Shown piece by piece: positions 7,401-15,641 of a DNA stretch of 27,730 nt. Location: positions 1 to 27,730 of the forward strand of contig CAZJKC010000018.1 of the NCBI GenBank assembly GCA_964546565.1. The letters are read 5' to 3'. A program made the position numbers and the translations under genes. This stretch comes from CAG-826 sp964546565 (GTDB taxonomy: Bacteria; Bacillota_I; Bacilli_A; RFN20; CAG-826). Each line of letters opens with the position of its first letter. Position 1 is the stretch's first letter. The notes under the pieces are model-generated. The model made no database searches, was not told the origin of the DNA, and saw only the letters and a program-made list of their open reading frames with translations.

Positions 7401-7440
7401 AGTTCTCTACTTATCTACCAATAGTAGAGATGACTTTTTC
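7401..7440. promoter_or_regulatory. Hairpin between divergent regulator and degV genes
   Basis: TCTCTACT (7404-7411) and AGTAGAGA (7423-7430) form a perfect 8-bp stem around an 11-nt loop. It can be extended by AGT/ACT past a 2-nt bulge and is followed by CTTTTTC. The pentamer TCTAC also recurs at 7414 and 7444. It lies in a divergent spacer with no upstream plus-strand gene to terminate, so it is either an attenuator in the degV leader or an operator. The rest of 7231-7540 shows no gene. Confidence 0.45.
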
Positions 7441-7540
7441 AATATTCTACTTTTAAAAATATAAAAAACTTTTATCAAACTTAATAATATGCTATTTTAT
7501 CATTGTAAAATTGTGTTAATCTCATTTTAAGGAGGACTCT

Positions 7541-8428
7541 ATGAGAGATTTTATTGTTATCGCTGATTCAACAAGCGATTTAGGAAAAGATATTCGTGAG
7601 AAATATCGTATTGATTATGCTCGCATGGGCATCGTTGTGAATAATAAAGAAATGGTAGCGTCTTTAGATTGGGAAGAATATTCTCCTAAAGAATTATATG
7701 ACTGGATGAGAAGTGGCATTCGTATTACGACTACGCAAGCGACTCATGATGAATTTGTTCGTATCTTTAGCAAATATTTGGATCAAGGCAAAGATGTTTT
7801 ATATATATCATGTTCTTCAGGCTTTTCAGGATCGATTAATATGGCTAATCGGGTAAAAGACGAACTTCTTTTAAAATATAAAGATGCACAAATTGAATGT
7901 GTTGATTCTTTATCGGCATGTCTTGGTCAAGGTGCCATGTGTGTAAAAGCTGCTTCGATGCGTGATGAAGGAAAGAGTTTAACGGAAGTTAAAGAATACT
8001 TAGAAGAAAATCGTTTAGGATTTAATCAATTTTGTACTGTAGATACCTTAACTTATTTTAGCCGTGCTGGACGCATTAAAGCCACGAAAGCTTTCTTTGG
8101 TAATTTGTTTGGAGTGAAACCGATTTTAATATCGGACGCTGTCGGGCAAAACTACGCTATTAGGAAAGCTAAAGGCCGTAAAGGTTCGTTTGCTGAGATT
8201 GTGAACATGGTTAAAGAATGTGGTATTGATTTAGAACATCAAACCATCTTTATTGCTCATGCTGATTGTGAACAAGATGCATTGTTGATGAAAAGTATGT
8301 TAGAAGAAGCTGTTCATCCTCAAGATTTTTATATTAACAATTTAGGACCTATTATTGGTTCAACAGCGGGCCCTGGTGCTATTGCCGTATTTTGTTTTGG
8401 GAAAAAAGTTGAAGTTATAGGTGAGTAA
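7541..8428 (+). CDS. fakB: DegV-family fatty acid-binding protein (FakB-like)
   Basis: A 295-residue DegV protein. In Firmicutes these proteins (FakB) hold a fatty acid in a buried tunnel and present its carboxylate to the kinase FakA, allowing exogenous fatty acids to enter phospholipid synthesis as acyl-phosphates. Visible motifs are IADSTSDL at the N-terminus, RITTTQAT near residue 62, SCSSGFSGS near 90, and the TLTYFSRAGRI segment typical of the family. The ribosome site is AAGGAGGA. It is 5 bases upstream of fakA, so the two almost certainly work together. The chain-length preference cannot be read from sequence. Confidence 0.92.
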   Translation: MRDFIVIADSTSDLGKDIREKYRIDYARMGIVVNNKEMVASLDWEEYSPKELYDWMRSGIRITTTQATHDEFVRIFSKYLDQGKDVLYISCSSGFSGSINMANRVKDELLLKYKDAQIECVDSLSACLGQGAMCVKAASMRDEGKSLTEVKEYLEENRLGFNQFCTVDTLTYFSRAGRIKATKAFFGNLFGVKPILISDAVGQNYAIRKAKGRKGSFAEIVNMVKECGIDLEHQTIFIAHADCEQDALLMKSMLEEAVHPQDFYINNLGPIIGSTAGPGAIAVFCFGKKVEVIGE

Positions 8429-8433
8429 TTGTT

Positions 8434-9810
8434 ATGTTGGGTAGTGTTTTAGACGCTAACGGATTTCGTCCTCTCCTTAATAGCGGGGCCAATAAATTAG
8501 TTAGCGAAATGGAACGCATTAATGCGTTGAATGTGTTTCCTGTCCCTGATGGCGATACAGGAACTAATATGTGCTTAACGATACAAGGCGGTATTGAGAG
8601 TATCAATGTTGTTGATGAAAATCATATCGGTAATATGTTTAAAAAATTAGCCAAAGCTATGACGATGTCAGCGCGAGGTAATTCGGGTGTTATCTTATCA
8701 CAATTCTTTAAAGGTATGGCAGATGCCTTAAAAGATTGTGCGGTTATTGATAAGGAAGCCTTAATAGCAGCGTTATTAGGTGGATCAACACGTGCATATA
8801 AGGTCGTACAAAATCCAACGGAAGGCACGATGTTAACTGTTATGCGTGTCGCGGCTGAGAAAGTTAAAGAAAAAGAGAATGAATTTGATTCTCTTGATAG
8901 CGTTTTGAATTATTATGTTCAAGAAGCTGAAATTGCCTTATTGAATACTCCTGAATTATTACCAGTATTAAAAGAAGCTGGCGTTATTGATTCTGGTGGA
9001 GCGGGCTTTTTATGTATATTCGAAGGAATCTTATCCGCAATCGACAATAGTCATATAACAAATGAAATGATTGAAGAAACATTATGTCATTGCTCAGATG
9101 TCTTGATGAATACGCAAATTGTGAATAATACTACGGAAGGACATCAAAAATATGCGGTTGTGGCGGTATCATGTGGTGACGGTATTTCGGAATTATTTAA
9201 AGATATGGGAGCCGATGTTATTGTCTTTGGTGGACAAACAATGAATCCATCAAGTGCGGATTTTATTAAAGCCTTTCAAGAAATTGATGCGGATAATATC
9301 TTTGTTTTCCCAAACAATAAAAATATCTTTTTAGCGGCACAACAAGCAGCTAAAAATTATGATAAAGCTAATATTGTCATCATTCCATCGAAAACTATTT
9401 CATCATGTTATGCGGCTTTATCAATGCTTGATTATACTTCGGATAATTTAGATGAAATTGTTAATAATTTTGTAGAAGCGGTTAATCATGTCATTTCCGC
9501 TAGCGTCACTTATGCGATTCGTGATACTAAAAGCAATGATTTAGTTATTCATAAAAATGATTATATGGCTATCATTGAAGATGAAATCAAGGCAACCAAT
9601 ACGAGTAAAGTCGCGATTGTAAGAGATTTATTAAATGCCGTTGATGATTTACATAATCGTGAAGTTGTGGTCTTTATTTATGGAGCCGATGTTTTAGAAT
9701 CTGAAAAAGAAGAAATTCGGAAGATTATGACGGAAGAATATTCATTTTTAGAATTTGGTGAAATTGACGGTCAACAAAGTATTTATAGTTATTTTATTAC
9801 TATTGAATAA
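8434..9810 (+). CDS. fakA: Fatty acid kinase FakA-like, without the middle domain
   Basis: A 458-residue DhaL-type kinase expected to phosphorylate fatty acids bound to the neighbouring DegV/FakB. Residues 1-205 form the ATP-binding DhaL domain, with the Mg-binding motif PVPDGDTGTNM (Asp39, Asp41), SARGNSGVILSQ (79-90) and GVIDSGGAGF. Residues from about 238 match the C-terminal FakA domain (AVVAVSCGDGISELF, GGQTMNPSSADF, FPNNKNIF). Known FakA/YloV proteins are about 550 residues with a middle domain of roughly 120 residues. Here only about 32 residues link the two ends, and the CTEF- and HVHT-type motifs of the middle domain are absent. The start uses GGTGAG at 8420-8425. Confidence 0.9.
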   Translation: MLGSVLDANGFRPLLNSGANKLVSEMERINALNVFPVPDGDTGTNMCLTIQGGIESINVVDENHIGNMFKKLAKAMTMSARGNSGVILSQFFKGMADALKDCAVIDKEALIAALLGGSTRAYKVVQNPTEGTMLTVMRVAAEKVKEKENEFDSLDSVLNYYVQEAEIALLNTPELLPVLKEAGVIDSGGAGFLCIFEGILSAIDNSHITNEMIEETLCHCSDVLMNTQIVNNTTEGHQKYAVVAVSCGDGISELFKDMGADVIVFGGQTMNPSSADFIKAFQEIDADNIFVFPNNKNIFLAAQQAAKNYDKANIVIIPSKTISSCYAALSMLDYTSDNLDEIVNNFVEAVNHVISASVTYAIRDTKSNDLVIHKNDYMAIIEDEIKATNTSKVAIVRDLLNAVDDLHNREVVVFIYGADVLESEKEEIRKIMTEEYSFLEFGEIDGQQSIYSYFITIE

Positions 9811-9820
9811 TAAGTTTTAT

Positions 9821-9861
9821 AGCAAGAATTTGTGTTTATCAATATGAATTCTTGCTTTTAT
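9821..9861 (+). terminator. Rho-independent terminator after fakA
   Basis: AGCAAGAATT (9821-9830) and AATTCTTGCT (9847-9856) form a perfect 10-bp stem with a 16-nt loop, followed by a T-rich tract. It ends the fakB-fakA transcript. Confidence 0.88.
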
Positions 9862-9885
9862 TATTAAAAAGTGAGGTGATTATTG

Positions 9886-10806
9886 ATGCATGAAAAGTAT
9901 GAATTTCAGGAAGATTTAAAATATCTTGAATGGTTTATAGCGCCATCAACTAATCTAGCTTATATATTAGGAAATCCGTTATTAAAGCTTTTACAAAAAT
10001 CTTTTCGTAGTGATAAAGAATGCCTCATAACATGTATTAAAATACCTACATTTGATGATAAAAAAGTTCGTTTATATATTATTGAACCACGATTTTTAAA
10101 AGATAAAGATGATATTCCAGCAATGTTATATATGCATGGTGGGGGCTTCCTTTATAGTGCGGTACCATATCAATTTCGTTATGCGCGTGAGTATGCTTTA
10201 GCTTCTTCTTGCAAAGTATTCTTTGTTGATTATCGGTTGTTGCCTAAAAATAAATATCCCATTCCTTTATTAGACTCTTTATCAGCATATCAATATATAG
10301 TTGATAATAAAGAGAAATATCATATTAATGAACAAAAAATTGTGGTTGGTGGCGATTCTGCTGGTGGCTTTTTAGCGGCCTCCTTAATATTTAAACTCCG
10401 TGAATTAACCTTACCTAAACCATGTGGGTGTTTATTAATTTATCCGGTGTTAGATCAAAGAATGCAAACCGAATCGATGCAAAAATATGATGATACACCC
10501 TTATGGGACGCTAAAGCGAATAAAAAGATGTGGGAATTATTGATAGATGATGTTCCATGTATTTCCCCAAGTGAAGAAAAAAACGTCGATGATTTTCCTA
10601 TAACTTATTTAGAAACGTCAGAATATGATTGTTTACGTGACGAAGGTATAGAATTCGCTAGGAGATTAGAAGAAAATGGCGTTAAAGTAATAAAAAATAA
10701 TACTATAGGGACATATCATGGTTATGATGCCTTATATAAAAGTAAAGAGGCAAAATTATCCATACTTAAGAGAGTAGAGGCTTTAAAAGTCTTTTTTGAT
10801 AATTAG
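9886..10806 (+). CDS. Alpha/beta hydrolase (HSL-type esterase)
   Basis: A 306-residue cytoplasmic carboxylesterase-like protein of the alpha/beta hydrolase-3 (hormone-sensitive lipase) family. The oxyanion-hole motif HGGG lies at 84-87, the nucleophile motif GDSAGG puts Ser158 at the elbow, Asp248 lies in the EYDCLRDEG segment and His278 in TYHGYD completes the triad. The ATG at 9886 is chosen over the adjacent TTG at 9883. The ribosome site GTGAGGTGAT is at 9871-9880. It starts just after the fakA terminator, so it is a separate unit. The natural substrate is unknown and is probably a short-chain ester. Confidence 0.92.
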   Translation: MHEKYEFQEDLKYLEWFIAPSTNLAYILGNPLLKLLQKSFRSDKECLITCIKIPTFDDKKVRLYIIEPRFLKDKDDIPAMLYMHGGGFLYSAVPYQFRYAREYALASSCKVFFVDYRLLPKNKYPIPLLDSLSAYQYIVDNKEKYHINEQKIVVGGDSAGGFLAASLIFKLRELTLPKPCGCLLIYPVLDQRMQTESMQKYDDTPLWDAKANKKMWELLIDDVPCISPSEEKNVDDFPITYLETSEYDCLRDEGIEFARRLEENGVKVIKNNTIGTYHGYDALYKSKEAKLSILKRVEALKVFFDN

Positions 10807-10821
10807 TTAGTCATAAATAAC

Positions 10822-10850
10822 TTGATAAATATACCCGATGAGGGTATATT
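10822..10850 (+). promoter_or_regulatory. Promoter with embedded CsoR operator
   Basis: TTGATA (10822-10827), a 17-bp spacer and TATATT (10845-10850) form a good promoter. Inside the spacer and overlapping the -10 is a perfect inverted repeat TATACCC-GATGA-GGGTATA (10830-10848), which matches the G/C-tract dyads bound by CsoR-type repressors. Apo-CsoR bound here would block polymerase, and Cu(I) binding would release it. The next gene encodes CsoR, so this is autoregulation plus control of copA. Confidence 0.88.
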
Positions 10851-10867
10851 ATTTTTAGAGGTGATTT

Positions 10868-11155
10868 ATGATGAACGAACAACGTAAAACGATTCGTGAT
10901 GAAGAAACAAAAAAGCAATTAATGACGCGCTTAAATCGTATTAAAGGTCAAATTGGCGGTGTAAGTCGCATGGTAGAAGAAGATCGTTACTGTGATGATA
11001 TTTTGATTCAATTATCATCAATTGATAAAGCAATCAAAAGTATCGCTAATATGATGTTGAAAAAACATATGCATGGATGTCTAGTGGAGCAGATTAAAGA
11101 AGGAAATTATGAAGGTATCGATGAGATCATTAGTCTTTTCCGGAGATTTCAGTAA
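10868..11155 (+). CDS. csoR: Copper-sensing repressor CsoR
   Basis: A 95-residue all-helical metal-sensing repressor of the CsoR/RcnR (DUF156) family. The Cu(I) ligands are all present with the canonical spacing: Cys42, His67 and Cys71 (gaps of 25 and 4 residues, as in the founding CsoR). The conserved LNRIKGQIGGVSRMVEE helix leads, with basic residues for DNA contact. GAGGTGAT at about 10858-10865 serves as ribosome site; a second ATG at 10871 is an equally possible start. Its stop overlaps the copA start by one base, so the two are translationally coupled. Its own operator is at 10830-10848. Confidence 0.95.
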   Translation: MMNEQRKTIRDEETKKQLMTRLNRIKGQIGGVSRMVEEDRYCDDILIQLSSIDKAIKSIANMMLKKHMHGCLVEQIKEGNYEGIDEIISLFRRFQ

Positions 11156-13617
11156 TGAAGAAAAAATATATGGTTGAAGGTATGACTTGTGCGAGTTGCC
11201 AAAGTCATGTTCAAAAGGCGGTTAGTCAAGTTACAGGTGTTATAAGTGTCAATGTTAATTTACTTTCTAATTCGATGGAAGTGGAAATAGATGATACTTC
11301 TTATCAAGCATCGAGTATTGAAAATGCCGTTAAGGCCATTGGTTATGGTGCTTATGAGTCAAAAGACCGTAAATCTTTAGAAAAAAAAGATAATCGCCCC
11401 TTAAAAAAACTTATTTTAAGTTTTGTTTTTTTACTAGTCTTGATGTATTTATCAATGGGACATATGATTGGACTTCCTTTGCCCTTTTTTCTTTCGGGAG
11501 AAGATTATTCTTTTTATCATGCTTTAGCGGAAATGCTAATAACAATACCTATTATCATTATTTATTTTAATTATTTTCGCTCAGGATTTAAAAAACTAAT
11601 GAAGTGGCAGCCGAATATGGATACTTTGATCGCTTTAGGCTCCTCAATATCTTTTTTATATAGTATTTTCGCCATGGTAAGAATATATCAAGGGTTAGTT
11701 AATAATAATATGGAGATAGTTAGTCACTATCACCATAGTCTTTATTTTGAATCTTCAGCGATGATATTAACACTCGTTAGTTTAGGAAAATACTTAGAAG
11801 GGTTATCGAAAAAGAAAACAACTTCGGCGATTGAAAAACTGATGGATTTAGCCCCGAAGTTTGCTAAAAAAATAGTTGATGGAAAAGAAGAATTGGTACC
11901 TGTTGAGAATATTAATAAAGGTGATGTTTTAGTAGTATATAAAGGTGATTCAGTGCCTGTTGATGGTATTATTATTGATGGATCGGCTTCTTTAGATGAA
12001 TCAACTTTGACGGGTGAGAGTGTCCCGGCGTTTAAAAAAGAAAAAGATAATGTTTTATCGTCATCACTTGTGGTAGCGGGATATTTTAAAATGAAAGCAG
12101 AAAAAGTTGGTGATGATACTTCTATTCAAACGATGATTCGGTTAGTGGAAGAGGCTAGTAATTCGAAAGCTCCAATTTCAAAGTTAGTTGATAAGATATC
12201 AGGTGTTTTCGTACCTATTATCATGGGATTATCTTTAATAACATTTATTATTCATCTATTATTCAAGACCCCATTTGAAGAAACTTTTAATTACGCTATA
12301 TCAATTTTGGTCATCGCATGTCCGTGTGCCTTAGGACTTGCCACTCCGGTAGCGATTATGGTGGGGACAGGTAAAGGTGCCGAATGCGGCTTATTAGTAA
12401 AAAATGCGGAAATTCTTGAAAAGGCGCACTCTATTAAAACATTAGTGTTAGATAAGACGGGTACTATTACTGAAGGGAAGCCGCAAGTTATCGAATGGGT
12501 TAATCTTAGTGATGATGATTATATATCAGAAATCTATTCTTTAGAGAAAAAATCGGAACATCCTTTAGCCCACGCAATTGTTGATTATTGTGAAAAGAAA
12601 CATGCAAAGAATTATCAAGTAGATAATTATATTTCCCTTGCTGGAGAAGGTATTGAAGGCTTAATTGCTGGCCATCATTATTATGTTGGTAATTTAAAAG
12701 ATAAAAACTTATCATTAGAAATACTTGATAAAGCCCATTTTTATGCAAAAAAGGGGGCTACATGTCTTGTCGTTATAAAAGATTCTGTCCCAGTTGCGAT
12801 AATCGCTATTAAAGACCAAGTTAAAAAGCAAGTTAAAGAAGTAATTGATATTTTAAAAAAGAAGAATATTCGTCTCATTATGTTAACTGGTGATAATAAA
12901 GTGACAGCCGCTACTATTGCACAAGAGGTTGGTATTGAAGAAGTGATTTCGGAAGTATTACCACAAGATAAACAGAGCATTATTAAATCGTTAAAAAATG
13001 ATGATAATCATTCTTTAGTAGCGATGGTTGGTGATGGTGTTAATGATGCTTTAGCGTTGACGAGTGCAGACTTAGGCATTGCAATTGGAGGCGGTAGTGA
13101 TATCGCTATTGAATCTAGTGATATTGTACTTCTGAAAAAAGATTTAGGTGGTATTATTTCTATTATTGATTTATCAAAAAGAGTATTAAACACTATTAAA
13201 GGTAATTTATTTTGGGCGTTCTTTTATAATTGTTTAGGTATTATTTTAGCTTCAGGTATATTATATCCTTTAATCCATATTCGCCTTAATCCAATGATTG
13301 GAGCTTTGGCGATGAGTTTCTCAAGTGTTTTTGTAGTCGGCAATGCTTTAACTATTTATGGCTTTAAGCCATATAAGAATATAATAGATTCACCAAAGGA
13401 GGAAGAAAAAGTGAATAAAGTTATGGAAATTAATGTGGATGGAATGATGTGTGGACATTGTGTTATGCATGTTGAAAAAGCGGTACAATGTTTTTCTAAT
13501 GTTGTTTCATGTAAGGCCAGTTTAGAACAAAAAAAGGTCGTTATCGAATATCAAGATGAATTAGACCGTCATGAAGTCATACAGGCTATAAAAGATGCTG
13601 GATATGAAGCGGAGTAA
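11155..13617 (+). CDS. copA: Copper-exporting P1B-type ATPase with fused C-terminal CopZ domain
   Basis: An 820-residue Cu(I) exporter. An N-terminal heavy-metal domain (residues 1-68, Cys12 and Cys15 in MTCASC) is followed by eight expected membrane helices, the TGES actuator loop at 286-289, the transmembrane CPC metal site at 389-391, the phosphorylated Asp433 in DKTGT and the GDGVND hinge at 626-631. Unusually, a second heavy-metal domain forms the C-terminus (about 755-820, Cys766 and Cys769 in MMCGHC). It is joined by a short Lys/Glu linker that is encoded by a perfect Shine-Dalgarno, as described for the internal copZ entry. It is controlled with csoR by the operator at 10830-10848. 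Confidence 0.96.
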   Translation: MKKKYMVEGMTCASCQSHVQKAVSQVTGVISVNVNLLSNSMEVEIDDTSYQASSIENAVKAIGYGAYESKDRKSLEKKDNRPLKKLILSFVFLLVLMYLSMGHMIGLPLPFFLSGEDYSFYHALAEMLITIPIIIIYFNYFRSGFKKLMKWQPNMDTLIALGSSISFLYSIFAMVRIYQGLVNNNMEIVSHYHHSLYFESSAMILTLVSLGKYLEGLSKKKTTSAIEKLMDLAPKFAKKIVDGKEELVPVENINKGDVLVVYKGDSVPVDGIIIDGSASLDESTLTGESVPAFKKEKDNVLSSSLVVAGYFKMKAEKVGDDTSIQTMIRLVEEASNSKAPISKLVDKISGVFVPIIMGLSLITFIIHLLFKTPFEETFNYAISILVIACPCALGLATPVAIMVGTGKGAECGLLVKNAEILEKAHSIKTLVLDKTGTITEGKPQVIEWVNLSDDDYISEIYSLEKKSEHPLAHAIVDYCEKKHAKNYQVDNYISLAGEGIEGLIAGHHYYVGNLKDKNLSLEILDKAHFYAKKGATCLVVIKDSVPVAIIAIKDQVKKQVKEVIDILKKKNIRLIMLTGDNKVTAATIAQEVGIEEVISEVLPQDKQSIIKSLKNDDNHSLVAMVGDGVNDALALTSADLGIAIGGGSDIAIESSDIVLLKKDLGGIISIIDLSKRVLNTIKGNLFWAFFYNCLGIILASGILYPLIHIRLNPMIGALAMSFSSVFVVGNALTIYGFKPYKNIIDSPKEEEKVNKVMEINVDGMMCGHCVMHVEKAVQCFSNVVSCKASLEQKKVVIEYQDELDRHEVIQAIKDAGYEAE
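13411..13617 (+). CDS. copZ: Possible free CopZ copper chaperone from an internal in-frame start
   Basis: Within copA and in the same frame, AAAGGAGG at 13395-13402 is followed 8 bases later by GTG at 13411 (codon 753 of copA). Translation from there gives 68 residues consisting of a complete heavy-metal-associated domain with the GMMCGHC metal site, the size of free CopZ proteins (about 68-69 residues). Free CopZ carries Cu(I) to CopA. The arrangement suggests that an ancestral copA-copZ gene pair lost the copA stop, leaving the copZ ribosome site and start in place. Both a fused and a free product are therefore possible. Internal initiation is an inference from sequence only. Confidence 0.6.
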   Translation: MNKVMEINVDGMMCGHCVMHVEKAVQCFSNVVSCKASLEQKKVVIEYQDELDRHEVIQAIKDAGYEAE

Positions 13618-13626
13618 AACAATAAT

Positions 13627-14796
13627 ATGAAATACGATTTTATATATTCGAATCCAACAACCATTTATTTTGGAAAAGATTCTTTATCATATTTAAAAGA
13701 TGAATTAGACAAATATGGGCCGCATGTTCTTTTAGCTTATGGCGGCGGTTCAATTAAAAAATATGGTATTTATGCCGCTATTATAGAAGAATTAAGAAAA
13801 AGTAATAAGGAAGTAATAGAATTATCCAATATTCTTCCTAATCCTTCTTATCAAAAGGTGCTTGAAGGTGTTGAGTTATGTAAAAAACATCATATTGATT
13901 TAATTTTAGCTGTAGGCGGTGGTTCCGTTATTGACTGCGCTAAAGCGATATCGGTGGGTGCAAAGTATAAAGGCGATGATATATGGCAAAAGTATTTCAT
14001 TGATCAAGATGAGGTCACACATGATGTTATTCCGGTAGGCTCTATTTTAACAATGGTTGGCACAGGATCAGAAATGAATGGTGGCTCTGTCATTACTAAT
14101 GAAGAAAAGAAAATGAAAGTGGGGCGGGTGTTCCCCGCAAGTGTTTATCCACGCTTTTCAATTTTAAATCCTATATACACTTATACCGTGCCTCATTATC
14201 AAATGGTTAGTGGTATTTTTGATATTTTTTCGCATTTGATGGAACAATATTTCTCTGGTGATGATGACAATGTTTCTGATGATTTGTTAGAAGCATTGAT
14301 GATTAGTCTAATTAAAAACACTTATAAAGCCATTGAAAATCCTCATGATTATGAAGCACGCAGTAATATTATGTGGATTGCGACCATGGCTTTAAATAAA
14401 ATAACATGTGTATCAAAACTACAAGATTGGGTTGTTCATGGTATTGAGCATCAATTAGGGGCTTATACCAATTGTGCACATGGAATGGGTTTAGCCGCTA
14501 TTTCTCTCCCATATTATCGATATATGATTCCTTATGGTTTAGCCAAATTTGTGCGGTATGCGATAAATGTGTTTGATGTCCGAAAAGAAGGCAAAAGTGA
14601 TTTGGAAATTGCTTATGAAGGTATTGATAAATTAGAGCAATTTATGAAAGATGCGGGAATAGTATATCGATTACGTGATTTAGGAGCGTCCTTAGATCAA
14701 ATCCCGTTAATTGCTTCTTCATGTTCATTAAGTGGGCATGGGTATCATCTTTTCACAGTGGACGAGATTATAAAAATACTAGAAGAGTGTTATTAA
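13627..14796 (+). CDS. Iron-containing alcohol dehydrogenase (butanol dehydrogenase-like)
   Basis: A 389-residue group III NAD(P)H-dependent alcohol/aldehyde oxidoreductase of the BdhA/YqhD type. The nucleotide-binding motif GGGSVIDCAKAI and the GTGSEMNGGSVIT stretch are present. The metal ligands are Asp199, His203, His271 and His285, with the 4- and 14-residue gaps expected of the family. It would reduce aldehydes to alcohols in fermentation or detoxification. It starts 9 bases after copA, with GGAG at the copA stop as the likely ribosome site, so it is probably the third gene of the copper operon. The physiological substrate is unknown. Confidence 0.93.
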   Translation: MKYDFIYSNPTTIYFGKDSLSYLKDELDKYGPHVLLAYGGGSIKKYGIYAAIIEELRKSNKEVIELSNILPNPSYQKVLEGVELCKKHHIDLILAVGGGSVIDCAKAISVGAKYKGDDIWQKYFIDQDEVTHDVIPVGSILTMVGTGSEMNGGSVITNEEKKMKVGRVFPASVYPRFSILNPIYTYTVPHYQMVSGIFDIFSHLMEQYFSGDDDNVSDDLLEALMISLIKNTYKAIENPHDYEARSNIMWIATMALNKITCVSKLQDWVVHGIEHQLGAYTNCAHGMGLAAISLPYYRYMIPYGLAKFVRYAINVFDVRKEGKSDLEIAYEGIDKLEQFMKDAGIVYRLRDLGASLDQIPLIASSCSLSGHGYHLFTVDEIIKILEECY

Positions 14797-14809
14797 TGGG
14801 AGTAATGAA

Positions 14810-15400
14810 ATGGGAAAAATACTATATCAAGGTCACGGAAGTTTGCGTATTGAATCATCAGCACAAGAAGTGCTTTATATTGATCCCTTTATAGGAAAAG
14901 GGTATGATATACCGGCTGATTACATTTTGGTTACGCATGAACATTATGACCATAATCAGATACATATTGTTGCTAAAAAAGAAGAGACCATTATTTTTAG
15001 ACCATGTAACATGCTTATTAATGGCGAGTATCAAGTAAAAAAAATAGGTACATTTTTGATAGAAGCGGTAGAAGCGTATAATGGTTATCATAAGAAAGAA
15101 GAATGTGTTGGTTATATAATTACGGTTGATAATAAGAAAATATATGTATCAGGAGATACCTCGGAAACAGAAATGATGCATTGTTTAAAAAAGAAACAAA
15201 TTGATATTGCTTTTTATCCAACCGATGGCATTTATAATATGAATGCTTTAGAAGCATCGAAATGTGCTAAGATAGTGCAAGCTAAAATTAATATACCAAT
15301 TCATAGTAAACCTGATTGTTTATATGATGAAAAGATAACAAAAGAATTCTTTTCCAATAATACGTTATTACTTAAACCAGGAGAAGAATTAGATTTTTAA
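14810..15400 (+). CDS. UlaG-like metallo-beta-lactamase-fold hydrolase
   Basis: A 196-residue metallo-hydrolase. The metal-binding motif HEHYDH (His43, His45, Asp47, His48) is intact, followed by Asp116 in SGDTSE and His165 in PIHSKP, the pattern of the small UlaG-like/beta-lactamase-superfamily-3 proteins. At under 200 residues it is a minimal version of the fold. GGGAG at about 14796-14801 serves as ribosome site. It follows the alcohol dehydrogenase by 13 bases and is the last gene of the apparent csoR-copA operon. The substrate cannot be told. Confidence 0.85.
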   Translation: MGKILYQGHGSLRIESSAQEVLYIDPFIGKGYDIPADYILVTHEHYDHNQIHIVAKKEETIIFRPCNMLINGEYQVKKIGTFLIEAVEAYNGYHKKEECVGYIITVDNKKIYVSGDTSETEMMHCLKKKQIDIAFYPTDGIYNMNALEASKCAKIVQAKINIPIHSKPDCLYDEKITKEFFSNNTLLLKPGEELDF

Positions 15401-15487
15401 TAAAAGTATTAATGATGATAAAATAGTCAAGAAATGTTTTCATAAGATGATATTTTATGTAAAAAAATGCAGAAACGATATATTTTA

Positions 15488-15537
15488 TTCAATAATAGTC
15501 TTACATCAGTGCTTTATTCTAAAAGTAGATTATTGAA
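15488..15537. repeat. Perfect 9-bp inverted repeat in the spacer before tRNA-Gln
   Basis: TTCAATAAT (15488-15496) and ATTATTGAA (15529-15537) are separated by 32 bases. No T-run follows, so terminator function is doubtful. The rest of 15401-15641 shows no gene. Confidence 0.3.
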
Positions 15538-15641
15538 AGTTCATTAATGTATTATCGTTGTGATTACCCATACAATAATGTTATTTTTTTAAAAAAAGAT
15601 AATCATAATTAATAATATATGATAATATATTAATGTCCTCT

